A stretch of 64,000 bases of DNA from Lentzea aerocolonigenes (GTDB lineage: Bacteria; Actinomycetota; Actinomycetes; Mycobacteriales; Pseudonocardiaceae), in the NCBI RefSeq assembly GCF_000974445.1, contig NZ_BBOJ01000018.1, positions 1-64,000 on the forward strand, written 5' to 3'. The notes beneath the pieces were generated by a model, which saw nothing but the letters and a program-made list of their open reading frames with translations, searched no databases and was not told where the DNA came from. Position 1 is the stretch's first letter, and the number at the start of each line of letters is the position of its first letter. Both the position numbers and the translations under genes were made by a program. Below are positions 31,834 to 39,774 of this stretch, piece after piece.

Positions 31834-33962
31834 CGTCGCACCACATCGGGTTCAAGCGGCACCTGCGTGCCGAGGTGGTACCGGGCGACGCGGTGTACGT
31901 GTTCTCAGAAGAGGACACCACCGCGTTGCGCGGCCCCCACGTCGAGGCGCTCGCCCCGCTGCTCGACGGCAGCAGGGACCTGGCCGCGGTGCGTCGCGAG
32001 CTCGACGCCTCACCCGAACACGCAGCGGGTCTGCTGACCCAGCTCGCGCAGGCCGGGCTCGTCGGCGTGCGCACGTCCGGCTCCGCCTACTGGGACGCGG
32101 TGGGCGTCGAACCCGTGGGAACGCCGGACGTCGACGTGATCACGCTGGGCATCGACGCCGAACTGCCGCCGATCGCCGAGGGCGACGGCTCGTTGACCGT
32201 CGTGCTGGTGTCCGACTACCTGGTCGACGGTCTGTCCGAAGTGGACGACAAGCTCCGTGCCGCCGGCCGTCCGTGGCTGCTGGCCAAACCCGTGGGCGCC
32301 AAGGTGTTCATCGGCCCGTTCTTCACGCCGGGATCAGGTCCGTGCTACCACTGCCTCTCCCACCGGTTGTGGGCGAACCGGGCCGCCGAGGCCCACGTGA
32401 GCTCCGCTCTCGGCCTGCCGGGCGCGATACCCCGCCCGCCCCTGGTCTTCGAGCCGTTGCAGGCCGTCGCGCTCAACCTGGTGGCACTGGAGGCGGCCAA
32501 GTGGGTCGCCGGTCACCGGTACGACGGCCAGCGGGCCGTGTGGACGTTCGACAGCCGTGACCTGACGGGCAGGCGGCATGCCGTCTCCGCCCGTCCGCAG
32601 TGCCGTTCCTGCGGTGACCCGGCCCTGGTGAGCGAGCAGGCCCGCCGTCCCGTGGCGTTGACCTCCCGGCCGAAGGTGCACACCGCGGGCGGCGGGCACC
32701 GTTCCTCGACGCCGGAAGAGGTGCTGGCGGCCTACCGCCACCTCATCAGCCCGGTGACGGGAGTGGTGAGGGACGTCGTCCGCGACGACCGCGGCCCGGC
32801 GTTCTTCAACGCCTTCCTGTCCGGCCCGAACCTCGCACTCGGCAGCCGCGGCGCCGCGCACCTGCGGTCCGCCCTGCGCTCCCAGAACGGCGGCAAGGGC
32901 GTCACGGCGCTGGACGCGGAGGTCGGCGCGTTGTGCGAGGCGCTGGAACGGCACAGCGCCCACGCCGACGGCGACGAGGAACGGGTGCGCGGCAGCTACC
33001 GTTCGCTCGGCGCGCAGGCGATCCACCCGGACGACGTCCAGCTGTACGACCCGCGCCAGTTCGACGACCGCGCTTCGTGGAACGCCGCGCACTCGGACTT
33101 CCAGCACGTCTGCGCTCCGTTCGACGAGGGCGCCGAGATCGACTGGACGCCCGTGTGGTCGCTGACCCGTGGCGAACACCGTTTCCTGCCAACGGGTCTG
33201 CTCTACTTCGACGCCGATCCCGACGAGCGGCTGATGGCGGACTCGAACGGCAACGCGGCCGGGTCGTCGCTGGAGGACGCGGTCCTGCAAGGAATGCTGG
33301 AGCTCGTCGAACGCGATGCCGCCGCGTTGTGGTGGTACAACAGGACTTCCCAGCCGCCGGTAGACCTGGCGGGTGATCCGTGGATCGACTCGTTCCGGTC
33401 CGTGCACGCGGATCTCGGCCGCGAGGTGTGGGCGCTCGACCTGACGTCCGACCTCGGCGTGCCCGTCGTGGTGGCGTTGTCCCGGCAGACCTCCGGTGAG
33501 CGCGAGGACATCATGATGGGCTTCGGCGCCCACCTCGACCCGGCGCTGGCGTTGCGGCGCGCGCTGACCGAGGTGAACCAGATGATGCCGTCCGTGCTGG
33601 CGGGCGGCTGGGCAGACGACCCGGACCTGCGGCACTGGCTCTCCACCGCCACGGTGGCGAACCAGCCCTACCTGCTGCCGTCGGGTTCACCGGTGCAGCA
33701 CTCGTACACGGCCTCCGACGACCTGCTGACCGACCTGCTGGAGGTTCAGGCGCGGCTGGAGAAGGCGGGTCTGGAGGTGTTCGTGCTCGACCAGACGCGG
33801 CCGGACATCGGGTTGCCGGTGGTGAAGGTGATCGTGCCGGGGCTGCGCGGGTTCTGGGCGCGGTTCGCGCCGGGGCGGTTGTTCGACGTGCCGGTGCGGC
33901 TGGGCAGGGTCGCCTCACCGACGCCGTACGACGAGCTGAACCCGATCGCGATCTTCCTCTGA
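31830..33962 (+). CDS. Fused TOMM cyclodehydratase (RRE + E1-like + YcaO)
   Basis: A 710-residue fusion. Residues about 8-85 form a PqqD-like leader-binding wing. About 95-280 is an E1/ThiF-like domain with the structural zinc cysteines C172/C175 and C258/C261 ('PCYHC', 'QCRSC'). About 290-710 is the YcaO ATPase with 'EVGALCEALERHS' and 'NGNAAGSSLEDAVLQG.LELVERDA'. It would convert Cys/Ser/Thr of the precursor to azolines using ATP. The end 'PTPYDELNPIAIFL' lacks the usual PxPxP tail. GTG overlaps the precursor stop (GTGA). No FMN dehydrogenase is encoded nearby. Confidence 0.88.
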   Translation: MTSHHIGFKRHLRAEVVPGDAVYVFSEEDTTALRGPHVEALAPLLDGSRDLAAVRRELDASPEHAAGLLTQLAQAGLVGVRTSGSAYWDAVGVEPVGTPDVDVITLGIDAELPPIAEGDGSLTVVLVSDYLVDGLSEVDDKLRAAGRPWLLAKPVGAKVFIGPFFTPGSGPCYHCLSHRLWANRAAEAHVSSALGLPGAIPRPPLVFEPLQAVALNLVALEAAKWVAGHRYDGQRAVWTFDSRDLTGRRHAVSARPQCRSCGDPALVSEQARRPVALTSRPKVHTAGGGHRSSTPEEVLAAYRHLISPVTGVVRDVVRDDRGPAFFNAFLSGPNLALGSRGAAHLRSALRSQNGGKGVTALDAEVGALCEALERHSAHADGDEERVRGSYRSLGAQAIHPDDVQLYDPRQFDDRASWNAAHSDFQHVCAPFDEGAEIDWTPVWSLTRGEHRFLPTGLLYFDADPDERLMADSNGNAAGSSLEDAVLQGMLELVERDAAALWWYNRTSQPPVDLAGDPWIDSFRSVHADLGREVWALDLTSDLGVPVVVALSRQTSGEREDIMMGFGAHLDPALALRRALTEVNQMMPSVLAGGWADDPDLRHWLSTATVANQPYLLPSGSPVQHSYTASDDLLTDLLEVQARLEKAGLEVFVLDQTRPDIGLPVVKVIVPGLRGFWARFAPGRLFDVPVRLGRVASPTPYDELNPIAIFL

Positions 33963-33966
33963 GCCG

Positions 33967-35139
33967 TCAGAGGGTCGCGATCTTCACCGCGTTCGCCATC
34001 GCCTCGAACCCCTTGTCGCCGGGGTGCAGGTGGTCGCCCTGGTCGTAGTCCGGCCGGATCCGCTGCGGATCCGCCGGATCACGGATCACCGCGTCGAAGT
34101 CGACGACGGCGTCGAAGTCCTTGCCGGTGCGGATGAACGCGTTCACGGTCTGCCGCACCGACTCGAGCTCCTCGGTGTAGCTGTTCCAGCCCTTGAACGG
34201 CGTGATCGTCGCGCCGATCACCCGCAGCCCGCGGTCGTGTGCTCTGGACGCGATCTGCTTCAGCGCCGCGATGATCTTCGCCGGGTCGGTCTCGTGCGGG
34301 GTCTGCTGGATGTCGTTGATGCCCTCGAAGACGATGACGGAGCGGACGCCGGACTGGGTCAGCACGTCGCGGTTCAGGCGGGCCAGGGCGTTGGGGCCCG
34401 CCCACTCGCCGTCGCGCAGGAGGCGGTTGCCGCTGATGCCCGCGTTCAGCACGCCCATGCGGGTGTTGATGCGGTCGGCGAGCTGGTCGGGCCAGCGGAG
34501 GTTGGCGCCCCACGTCGAGTTCGCGCCGTCGGTGATCGAGTCGCCGAGTGCCACGACGCTGCCGCTCAGGGCGGAGGAGCGGACGTCCACGCCGGAGACG
34601 AAGTGCCAGTTGGTGGTGCGTTCGCGGAAGGCGGCGGCGGACTCCTCGGTCGTGTGGTTGCCGTCGCGGGTGAAGTACGAGTTCTGCATGGCCAGGTTGT
34701 GGAAGGTGACCGGGCCGCCTGGCTCTGGCGTGTAGACGCTGACCAGCAGGTCGGAGTCGGCGGGGACGGTCAGCGCCACGCCGTCGCTGACCACGTCGGC
34801 GCCGGGCGGGGCGGTGATCGACTGCGCGCCGCCGAACGTCAGCGTGCGCATGGTGCCGGGCAGCGCGAGGGGTGTGTCCGGGCCGGCCGCGCGGGCCACG
34901 GTGACCTGGCCGAACACCACGGGAGTGCGGCCGAAGGCGTTGGACAGGCGGACGCGGATCTCTCTGCCGCCGGCGCTGACGTGCACGGTGTTGCGGATCG
35001 AGTAGTTCGGATAGCCGGTCTCGGTGCCCACGCCCGAGGAGGGGGCCGCGGCCCAGGTGCCGACCCATCGGACGGGTGCGGCGTGCGCGGGAGAGGCCGC
35101 CGCCACGAGCAACGCCACTGCCAGCAGAAAGCGTTTCAT
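33967..35139 (-). CDS. Secreted SGNH/GDSL hydrolase
   Basis: A 390-residue exported esterase of the SGNH family. Signal peptide to 'SPAHA', an N-terminal beta-rich domain of about 170 residues, then block I 'VVALGDSITDGANS' (Ser nucleophile), block II Gly in 'NAGISGNRLL', block III 'FEGINDIQQ' and block V 'DQGDHLHPGDKG' with the catalytic Asp/His. Such enzymes deacetylate or de-esterify polysaccharides and lipids. It ends four bases from the convergent cyclodehydratase stop and is probably unrelated to the RiPP. Confidence 0.88.
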   Translation of the reverse strand: MKRFLLAVALLVAAASPAHAAPVRWVGTWAAAPSSGVGTETGYPNYSIRNTVHVSAGGREIRVRLSNAFGRTPVVFGQVTVARAAGPDTPLALPGTMRTLTFGGAQSITAPPGADVVSDGVALTVPADSDLLVSVYTPEPGGPVTFHNLAMQNSYFTRDGNHTTEESAAAFRERTTNWHFVSGVDVRSSALSGSVVALGDSITDGANSTWGANLRWPDQLADRINTRMGVLNAGISGNRLLRDGEWAGPNALARLNRDVLTQSGVRSVIVFEGINDIQQTPHETDPAKIIAALKQIASRAHDRGLRVIGATITPFKGWNSYTEELESVRQTVNAFIRTGKDFDAVVDFDAVIRDPADPQRIRPDYDQGDHLHPGDKGFEAMANAVKIATL

Positions 35140-35194
35140 GTCTTCGACCTTGGCAGCGCTCTCACACGGACGGTATCCGCCGATCTTCGGATCT

Positions 35195-35737
35195 ATGCTG
35201 CACGGCGTGTGGGATGGAGACGAGTACCAGCGCAGGTTCGACTCGCTCGCCGAGTCCGGGATGGACGTGCACGGTGAGGCGACGTTCGTGCGCGCGTACG
35301 AGCCGAAGACCGTGCTGGACGCGGGCTGCGGTACCGGGCGCGTGGCGATCGAGCTGGCCAGGCACGGGATCGAGGTCGTCGGCGCGGACCTCGACGAGTC
35401 GATGCTCGACTACGCGCGGCAGCACGCGCCGGACATCACGTGGGTGCGGTCCGATCTGGCCGAGCTCGACCTGCGGCGCACGTTCGACGTCGTCGTCATG
35501 GCGGGCAACGTGCCGCTGTTCACCGCGCCCGGCACGCAGGACGCGCTGGTCGCGGGCGTCGCGAGGCACGTGGGGAAGCTGCTGGTCGCCGGGTTCAGCC
35601 TGAACCGCGGGTACACGGTGCGGGAGTACGACGAGCACTGCGCGCGGGCCGGGTTGCGGCTGGTCGAGCGGTTCGCGACCTGGGACCGAGAGGAGTTCCG
35701 CGGCGGCGACTACGCCGTGTCGGTCCACGCGGTGTAG
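35195..35737 (+). CDS. Small class I SAM-dependent methyltransferase
   Basis: A 180-residue methyltransferase with motif I 'VLDAGCGTGRVAIELARHG', motif II 'VVGADLDESMLDYAR' and 'VRSDLAELDLRRTFDVVVMAGNV' (in part). It resembles the common actinobacterial ~180-200 residue methyltransferases of unknown substrate. Starts are ATG 35195 or GTG 35207. Its 3' end overlaps the convergent LysR gene by 28 bases. It starts 55 bases from the divergent SGNH gene. Confidence 0.78.
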   Translation: MLHGVWDGDEYQRRFDSLAESGMDVHGEATFVRAYEPKTVLDAGCGTGRVAIELARHGIEVVGADLDESMLDYARQHAPDITWVRSDLAELDLRRTFDVVVMAGNVPLFTAPGTQDALVAGVARHVGKLLVAGFSLNRGYTVREYDEHCARAGLRLVERFATWDREEFRGGDYAVSVHAV

Positions 35738-36546
35738 GCCTTCGTCGCCGCCTCGACGAACGCCCTGGTGAGCGGATCGTCCTCGCGCCACGCGAGGACG
35801 ACGGGGCTCGGCGGCAGGTCGGTGAGCGGCACGACCTTCAGTTCGCCCAGGTCGTGACCGAGCGGCGCGAGACCGACGGATCCGTTCCACAGCACCGACT
35901 GCACGCACTCCTGCACTCCGCGCACGGTCGGACCGCGGCGTGGTTCGCCGCCGTTCCAGTAGTTCCGCCAGATCTCGTCGGTGCCGTCCGGGAACTGGAA
36001 CCACTCGCGGCCGGCGAGGTCCGCGGTGGTGAGGTGCTCGCGGTGCGCGAGCGGGTCGTCCGCGCGCAGGACCGCGCCGACCGGGTCCCGGCGCAGGATC
36101 CGGGTCTTCAGCCCGGTCTCGTCGAACGGGCCGCGCGTCAGTGCGACGTCCACCTGCCCGGTGCGCAGGCCGCACGTGGGGTCGGTCAGGTCGGTCTCGC
36201 GGATGCGGATCTCGACGCCCGCGTGCTGTTCCCGGAACGCGGCCGCCACCCTCGCCGCGCCGTGGTCGGCGAGCATTCCGACGGTGAGCGTCCTGCGCGC
36301 GAGCTTGGTGCGGATTCGGTCGGCGTGGTCCAGCAACGCCTTCGCCTCGTGCAGCAGGATCTGTCCGGCGTCGGTGAGCGTGACGCCGGCGGGGGAGCGG
36401 TGCAGCAGCGTGGTCTTCAGGTCGCTCTCGAGGTGCTTGATCGCCCGGCTCAGCGGCGGCTGGCTCACGTGGAGCCGTCGAGCGGCCCGGCCGAAGTGGA
36501 GTTCCTCGGCGACCGCGACGAAATAGCGCAGCGTCCGCAGCTCCAT
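35710..36546 (-). CDS. LysR-family transcriptional regulator
   Basis: A 278-residue LysR regulator. The N-terminal winged HTH is complete ('LRYFVAVAEELHFGRAARRLHVSQPPLSRAIKHLE', in part) and is followed by the linker helix and a periplasmic-binding-like effector domain. LysR proteins usually activate a divergent neighbour in response to a small ligand. Here the divergent gene is the MBL-fold hydrolase, 82 bases away, which is the probable target. Confidence 0.87.
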   Translation of the reverse strand: MELRTLRYFVAVAEELHFGRAARRLHVSQPPLSRAIKHLESDLKTTLLHRSPAGVTLTDAGQILLHEAKALLDHADRIRTKLARRTLTVGMLADHGAARVAAAFREQHAGVEIRIRETDLTDPTCGLRTGQVDVALTRGPFDETGLKTRILRRDPVGAVLRADDPLAHREHLTTADLAGREWFQFPDGTDEIWRNYWNGGEPRRGPTVRGVQECVQSVLWNGSVGLAPLGHDLGELKVVPLTDLPPSPVVLAWREDDPLTRAFVEAATKAYTAWTDTA

Positions 36547-36628
36547 GATCAGGCACGATACTCGTGCGGTATCGGGCTTGCGCACTCGGTCTTGGACGGA
36601 CCGCGTGCGGCGGCGGTGAAGTGGGGGC

Positions 36629-37525
36629 ATGAACCTCCCAGATCCTCTTGTCCGCGTCTCCGGCGCCGTCGAGGTGGCCGCCGATGTGCTGGTGATCCCG
36701 AACGACCACGTGGGGCTCGTGCCCAACATCGGCGTTGTGTGCGGCACCGAGGCCGTCCTCGTCGTGGACACCGGACTCGGCGCGGACAACGCCGCCGAGG
36801 TGCTCGCGTTCGCGTCGGAGGTGGCGCGAGGGCGGCGGCTGCTCCTGACCACGACCCACTTCCACCCGGAGCACGCGTTCGGCGCCTCGGCCTTCCCCTC
36901 GTACCTCGTGAACCGTGCGCAGGCGGATGACCTGCGGCACAAGGGATCCGGCTACCTGGAGATGTTCCGCGGCTTCGGCGGCGCGGTCGCCGACCGTCTC
37001 AACGGGACAGAGGTGCCCGTGCCGGACGAGGTGTTCGACGGCGTGCGCACGCTCGACCTCGGCGGGCGCGTGGTGGTGCTGCGGCCGACCGGGCGCGGGC
37101 ACACGGCGGGGGACCAGGTGGTCGAGGTGCCGGACGCCGGCGTGCTGTTCACCGGCGACCTGGCCGAGACGGGACAGTTCGCGATCTTCCCGTGGTTCCC
37201 GCCGCACGACACCGACGTGTCCGGGATCGGGTGGATCGGGGTGATGGACCGGCTGATCGCTGCTGGGCCTCGTGTCGTCGTGCCCGGACACGGGACGACG
37301 GGTGGTCCTGAGGTGCTGGAGGGGGTGCGGGACTACCTGTGCGAGCTGCGGGACGAGACGTGGCGGCGGCGGGACTCCGCGACGGCGGTCGAGGACCTCG
37401 TGGCGGAGGTGCGGGCGGTGCTGGTGGAGCGGCATCCCGAGTGGGCGGGGCAGGAGTGGATCGAGCCCGGGGTGGGGTGCCTCTGTGCTGAAGCTGATGG
37501 TCGTGATGGCTTCAGTGTTGACTAA
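36629..37525 (+). CDS. Metallo-beta-lactamase-fold hydrolase
   Basis: A 298-residue MBL-fold protein: metal motif 'TTTHFHPEHAFGASAF' (HxHxEH; Glu replaces the usual Asp), 'GRGHTAGDQVV' (third His), 'VLFTGDLAE' (bridging Asp) and 'VVPGHGTTGG'. The general role is hydrolysis of an ester, lactone or thioester. The HxHxEH variant is known in some MBL subgroups. GTGGGGG precedes the ATG. The TAA stop interlocks with the TAG stop of the convergent MmcQ gene. Confidence 0.83.
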   Translation: MNLPDPLVRVSGAVEVAADVLVIPNDHVGLVPNIGVVCGTEAVLVVDTGLGADNAAEVLAFASEVARGRRLLLTTTHFHPEHAFGASAFPSYLVNRAQADDLRHKGSGYLEMFRGFGGAVADRLNGTEVPVPDEVFDGVRTLDLGGRVVVLRPTGRGHTAGDQVVEVPDAGVLFTGDLAETGQFAIFPWFPPHDTDVSGIGWIGVMDRLIAAGPRVVVPGHGTTGGPEVLEGVRDYLCELRDETWRRRDSATAVEDLVAEVRAVLVERHPEWAGQEWIEPGVGCLCAEADGRDGFSVD

Positions 37526-37872
37526 AGGTAATCCTCTCCGAGGTGGGCCCGGATCACCTTCTTCGGCACGCACATCGTCCAAGCGCCGATAACGAGCTCG
37601 GTCATCTCCTCCACGTCCAGCTCCGCCATCGACGCGTGCACCCACTGGAACCGCATGTCCGACTGGCTCGGGAACGCGAACTTCACCGGGTCACTCGCCA
37701 CCAGCGCCTCCCGTTCCTCGCGCGGGTAGCCGAAGCCCAGCACCGTCTCGTCGCGGGACAGGGCCGCGTAGACGATCTGCCCCACGCGGAACTTCACGCG
37801 GTCGCGGATGAGGTGTTCGGTGGTGCGCGGCAGTGACAACGCCACGGCGCGGACGTCGGCGACGGTGACCAT
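37522..37872 (-). CDS. MmcQ/YjbR-family protein
   Basis: A 116-residue protein of the MmcQ/YjbR family (CyaY-like fold), with 'LPRTTEHLIRDRVKFRVGQIVYA' in part and 'DMRFQWVHASMAELDVEEM'. The family is DNA-binding-like but its function is not settled. GGAGG in the upstream minus strand sets the ATG at 37872, excluding an in-frame start 12 codons earlier. The gene stands alone. Confidence 0.8.
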   Translation of the reverse strand: MVTVADVRAVALSLPRTTEHLIRDRVKFRVGQIVYAALSRDETVLGFGYPREEREALVASDPVKFAFPSQSDMRFQWVHASMAELDVEEMTELVIGAWTMCVPKKVIRAHLGEDYL

Positions 37873-38071
37873 CGGGCAATCCTCCGCTTTGCGAGCCGTT
37901 TGGTCCACTAATTCAGCCTGAAACGGACAAAAAGTTCAAGAACGGCAGTGTTGTGCTATTCATTGTTGCAATTCATTTGCAAGTGCTTTGACCTGCGGTT
38001 ATCGCGTCTCGGAGGCCAATTGAGACGAATGGAACCCGTTGCGATGAGAGCGTTGCCACACTCCTGTTTCC

Positions 38072-38095
38072 CTTTTCACTCGATCGGGTGAAAAG
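38072..38095 (+). promoter_or_regulatory. Palindrome CTTTTCAC-N8-GTGAAAAG directly before the carbonic anhydrase start
   Basis: Perfect 8-base arms separated by TCGATCGG end 7 bases before the ATG, exactly where a ribosome binding site belongs. GAAAAG, the only purine-rich SD-like element, is inside the right arm. It may be a repressor operator or an RBS-masking hairpin. The 230-bp region before it is unusually AT-rich and holds two TTGCAA boxes 11 bases apart (37966, 37977). Confidence 0.5.
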
Positions 38096-38102
38096 TGGCG
38101 CA

Positions 38103-38837
38103 ATGAACCTAAGACGGTCCCTTCCGGCTCTCGTTCCGCTCGTGCTCACCGCGACGTTCTTCGCGGTCGGCACGGCTGAGTCGGGGACACCGAAGCAGAG
38201 TCCCGTCAACGTCACGCCCGGCGCCATCCGGTTCGATCCGCACGCGCCCAAGCTCGACGTCGACTACGGGTCTTCTGCGCTGGAGTTGAAGTACATCCGC
38301 AAGGACGCGGACTCCGCCGACGGGTGCACCGTCCGCAACCACGAGGAGACGGAGGAGGCCGACGTCCAGCCCGGCGCCGGTCACGTCACCGTCGCCGGCA
38401 CCCGGTACGACCTGGTGCAGTTCCACTTCCACACGCCGTCGGAGCACAAGTTCGGCGGCCGCAACACGCCGCTCGAGATGCACCTGGTGCACCGCAGCGC
38501 CGAGGGCAAGCTGCTGGTCGTCGGCGTTCCGCTGGTCGTCGGCTCGCACTCGGTCGTGGACGACGTGCTGGCGAAGCTCGCGCCCGAGTGCGGTGCCGCG
38601 GTGGAGATCGAGCCGATCAACCTCAACCGGTTGCTGCCGCCCGGCCACGGCACGCTGCACTACACCGGCTCGCTCACCACGGCGCCGTTCACCGAGGGCG
38701 TCGAGTGGTACCTCACCAGCCCGCAGCACGTGACGGCCGCGACCATCGCGCGCTTCCAGGGGCTGTTCACCGCGGGCAACGCCCGTGAGACGCAGCCGCT
38801 CAACGGCCGGACCCTCGTGGAGGTCCCGCGGATCTGA
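38103..38837 (+). CDS. Secreted alpha-carbonic anhydrase
   Basis: A 244-residue alpha-class carbonic anhydrase that interconverts CO2 and bicarbonate outside the cell. Signal peptide to about residue 25, 'QSPVNV' (family motif 'QSPI(N/D)I'), zinc ligands in 'LVQFHFHTPSEH' (two His) and 'LEMHLVHRS' (third His). The C-terminal 'TAPFTEGVEWYL' is also diagnostic. Length is normal for bacterial members. A palindrome covers its RBS region and a strong terminator follows 13 bases after the stop. Confidence 0.9.
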   Translation: MNLRRSLPALVPLVLTATFFAVGTAESGTPKQSPVNVTPGAIRFDPHAPKLDVDYGSSALELKYIRKDADSADGCTVRNHEETEEADVQPGAGHVTVAGTRYDLVQFHFHTPSEHKFGGRNTPLEMHLVHRSAEGKLLVVGVPLVVGSHSVVDDVLAKLAPECGAAVEIEPINLNRLLPPGHGTLHYTGSLTTAPFTEGVEWYLTSPQHVTAATIARFQGLFTAGNARETQPLNGRTLVEVPRI

Positions 38838-38850
38838 GCGACGCACTGAC

Positions 38851-38885
38851 GGAAGGCCGGTCCCGCGTGCTGGGGCCGGCCTTCC
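38851..38885 (+). terminator. Terminator hairpin after the carbonic anhydrase gene
   Basis: GGAAGGCCGGTCCC and GGGGCCGGCCTTCC pair over 14 bases with one G-T wobble and a 7-base loop. No T-run follows, which is common in actinomycetes. Confidence 0.8.
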
Positions 38886-38892
38886 GCGCGTG

Positions 38893-38982
38893 ATGGGCTT
38901 CGTGCTCGGCGTCGTGATCGGCGCGCTGCTGCTCACCGTTCTCGGCGGCGCCTTCCTCGCAAGAACATGCTCATGGCGCTGA
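38893..38982 (+). CDS. Possible 29-residue single-span membrane peptide
   Basis: The frame encodes a short hydrophobic peptide beginning 'MGFVLGVVIGALLLTVLGG' and ending 'RTCSWR', with one strong transmembrane stretch. It starts 8 bases after the terminator hairpin and lacks a clear Shine-Dalgarno. It may be a genuine small membrane protein or chance coding in GC-rich DNA. Confidence 0.3.
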   Translation: MGFVLGVVIGALLLTVLGGAFLARTCSWR

Positions 38983-39129
38983 GGGGTTGTTCATCGGGCG
39001 ACCGGGTCTCCGCTCTCGCCGAGACCTGCGGCGGGCTGATGAGCGGCCGGGTTGTCGCGGCGGCGCGTTCTTCGGCGTCGGCTCGGTCGTCGCCGCTGAT
39101 CTCGTTGCACCCCGCTTCGGCGAAGGTGC

Positions 39130-39606
39130 TCACCTCGGGTCGTCGGAGTGCCACGGGTAGACGAAGCGTTCCGGATGCAGGCCCCACTCTCTGAGGGCCG
39201 CGGTCAGTTCCAGTTCACTGGTGACGGCTGTGGCTTTGACCAAGACTGCTCCGATGTCGTAGTCGTAGCCGTCGAGGCGGTCAGCTTCGTAGTCCCAGTG
39301 CTGCAATGTGAAATCGCGGGCGTGGTCGGCTCGTTTCCAGCCCTGGCTCCTGGCTTCGGCATCCTCCGGGGTGGCCGAGGGCGTGATGTCGACGAACGCG
39401 CGACGACCTGATCGGGAAGCCGGCACCTCGGTGACCAGTCGCTGTCCGAGCCGCAAGGCGGTCAAGGTGTTGGTGGGCCACTCCCACCCGCTGCGGGCCG
39501 GGCTGGATTGCGCATTCACGACGGCACCGCCACTTCTTGCCACTCGGCCGTTGCGGAACGGCGCATCGAACACGTTGAGCACAACATGAGGCACAGCGGC
39601 CCGCAA
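39130..39606 (-). CDS. Hypothetical protein, no recognised family
   Basis: An open frame of up to 158 residues with well-formed protein character in its C-terminal two thirds ('SGWEWPTNTLTALRLGQRL', 'HARDFTLQHWDYEADRLDGYDYDIG', in part, and 'ALREWGLHPERFVYPW'). It is soluble and rich in Trp and Asp. I recognise no domain. The start is unclear: TTG at 39606, an internal GTG, or a start nearer codon 30. The region is less GC-rich than its neighbours, which fits recent acquisition. Confidence 0.45.
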   Translation of the reverse strand: MRAAVPHVVLNVFDAPFRNGRVARSGGAVVNAQSSPARSGWEWPTNTLTALRLGQRLVTEVPASRSGRRAFVDITPSATPEDAEARSQGWKRADHARDFTLQHWDYEADRLDGYDYDIGAVLVKATAVTSELELTAALREWGLHPERFVYPWHSDDPR

Positions 39607-39774
39607 GGTCGTTTCGAGAGGTGCAGCCCGGGCAACGCCGGTGGTGCGTTGCGGTGGTGTCCGTGCTGTTGGAGTGCCGTGTGAGCAGGCGCACCGGGCC
39701 GAAGGCTTCTGAAGCGCGTCAGAACGCCCGTAAAATCGTTCCGGTAGCTAACTAACCCGAGCCCTGGGGATGCC

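Noticed and set aside
30249..33962. Much longer 1237-codon version of the cyclodehydratase
   Set aside because: The extra N-terminus is antisense to the NB-ARC regulator; the GTG at 31830 overlaps the precursor stop and starts the homologous region.
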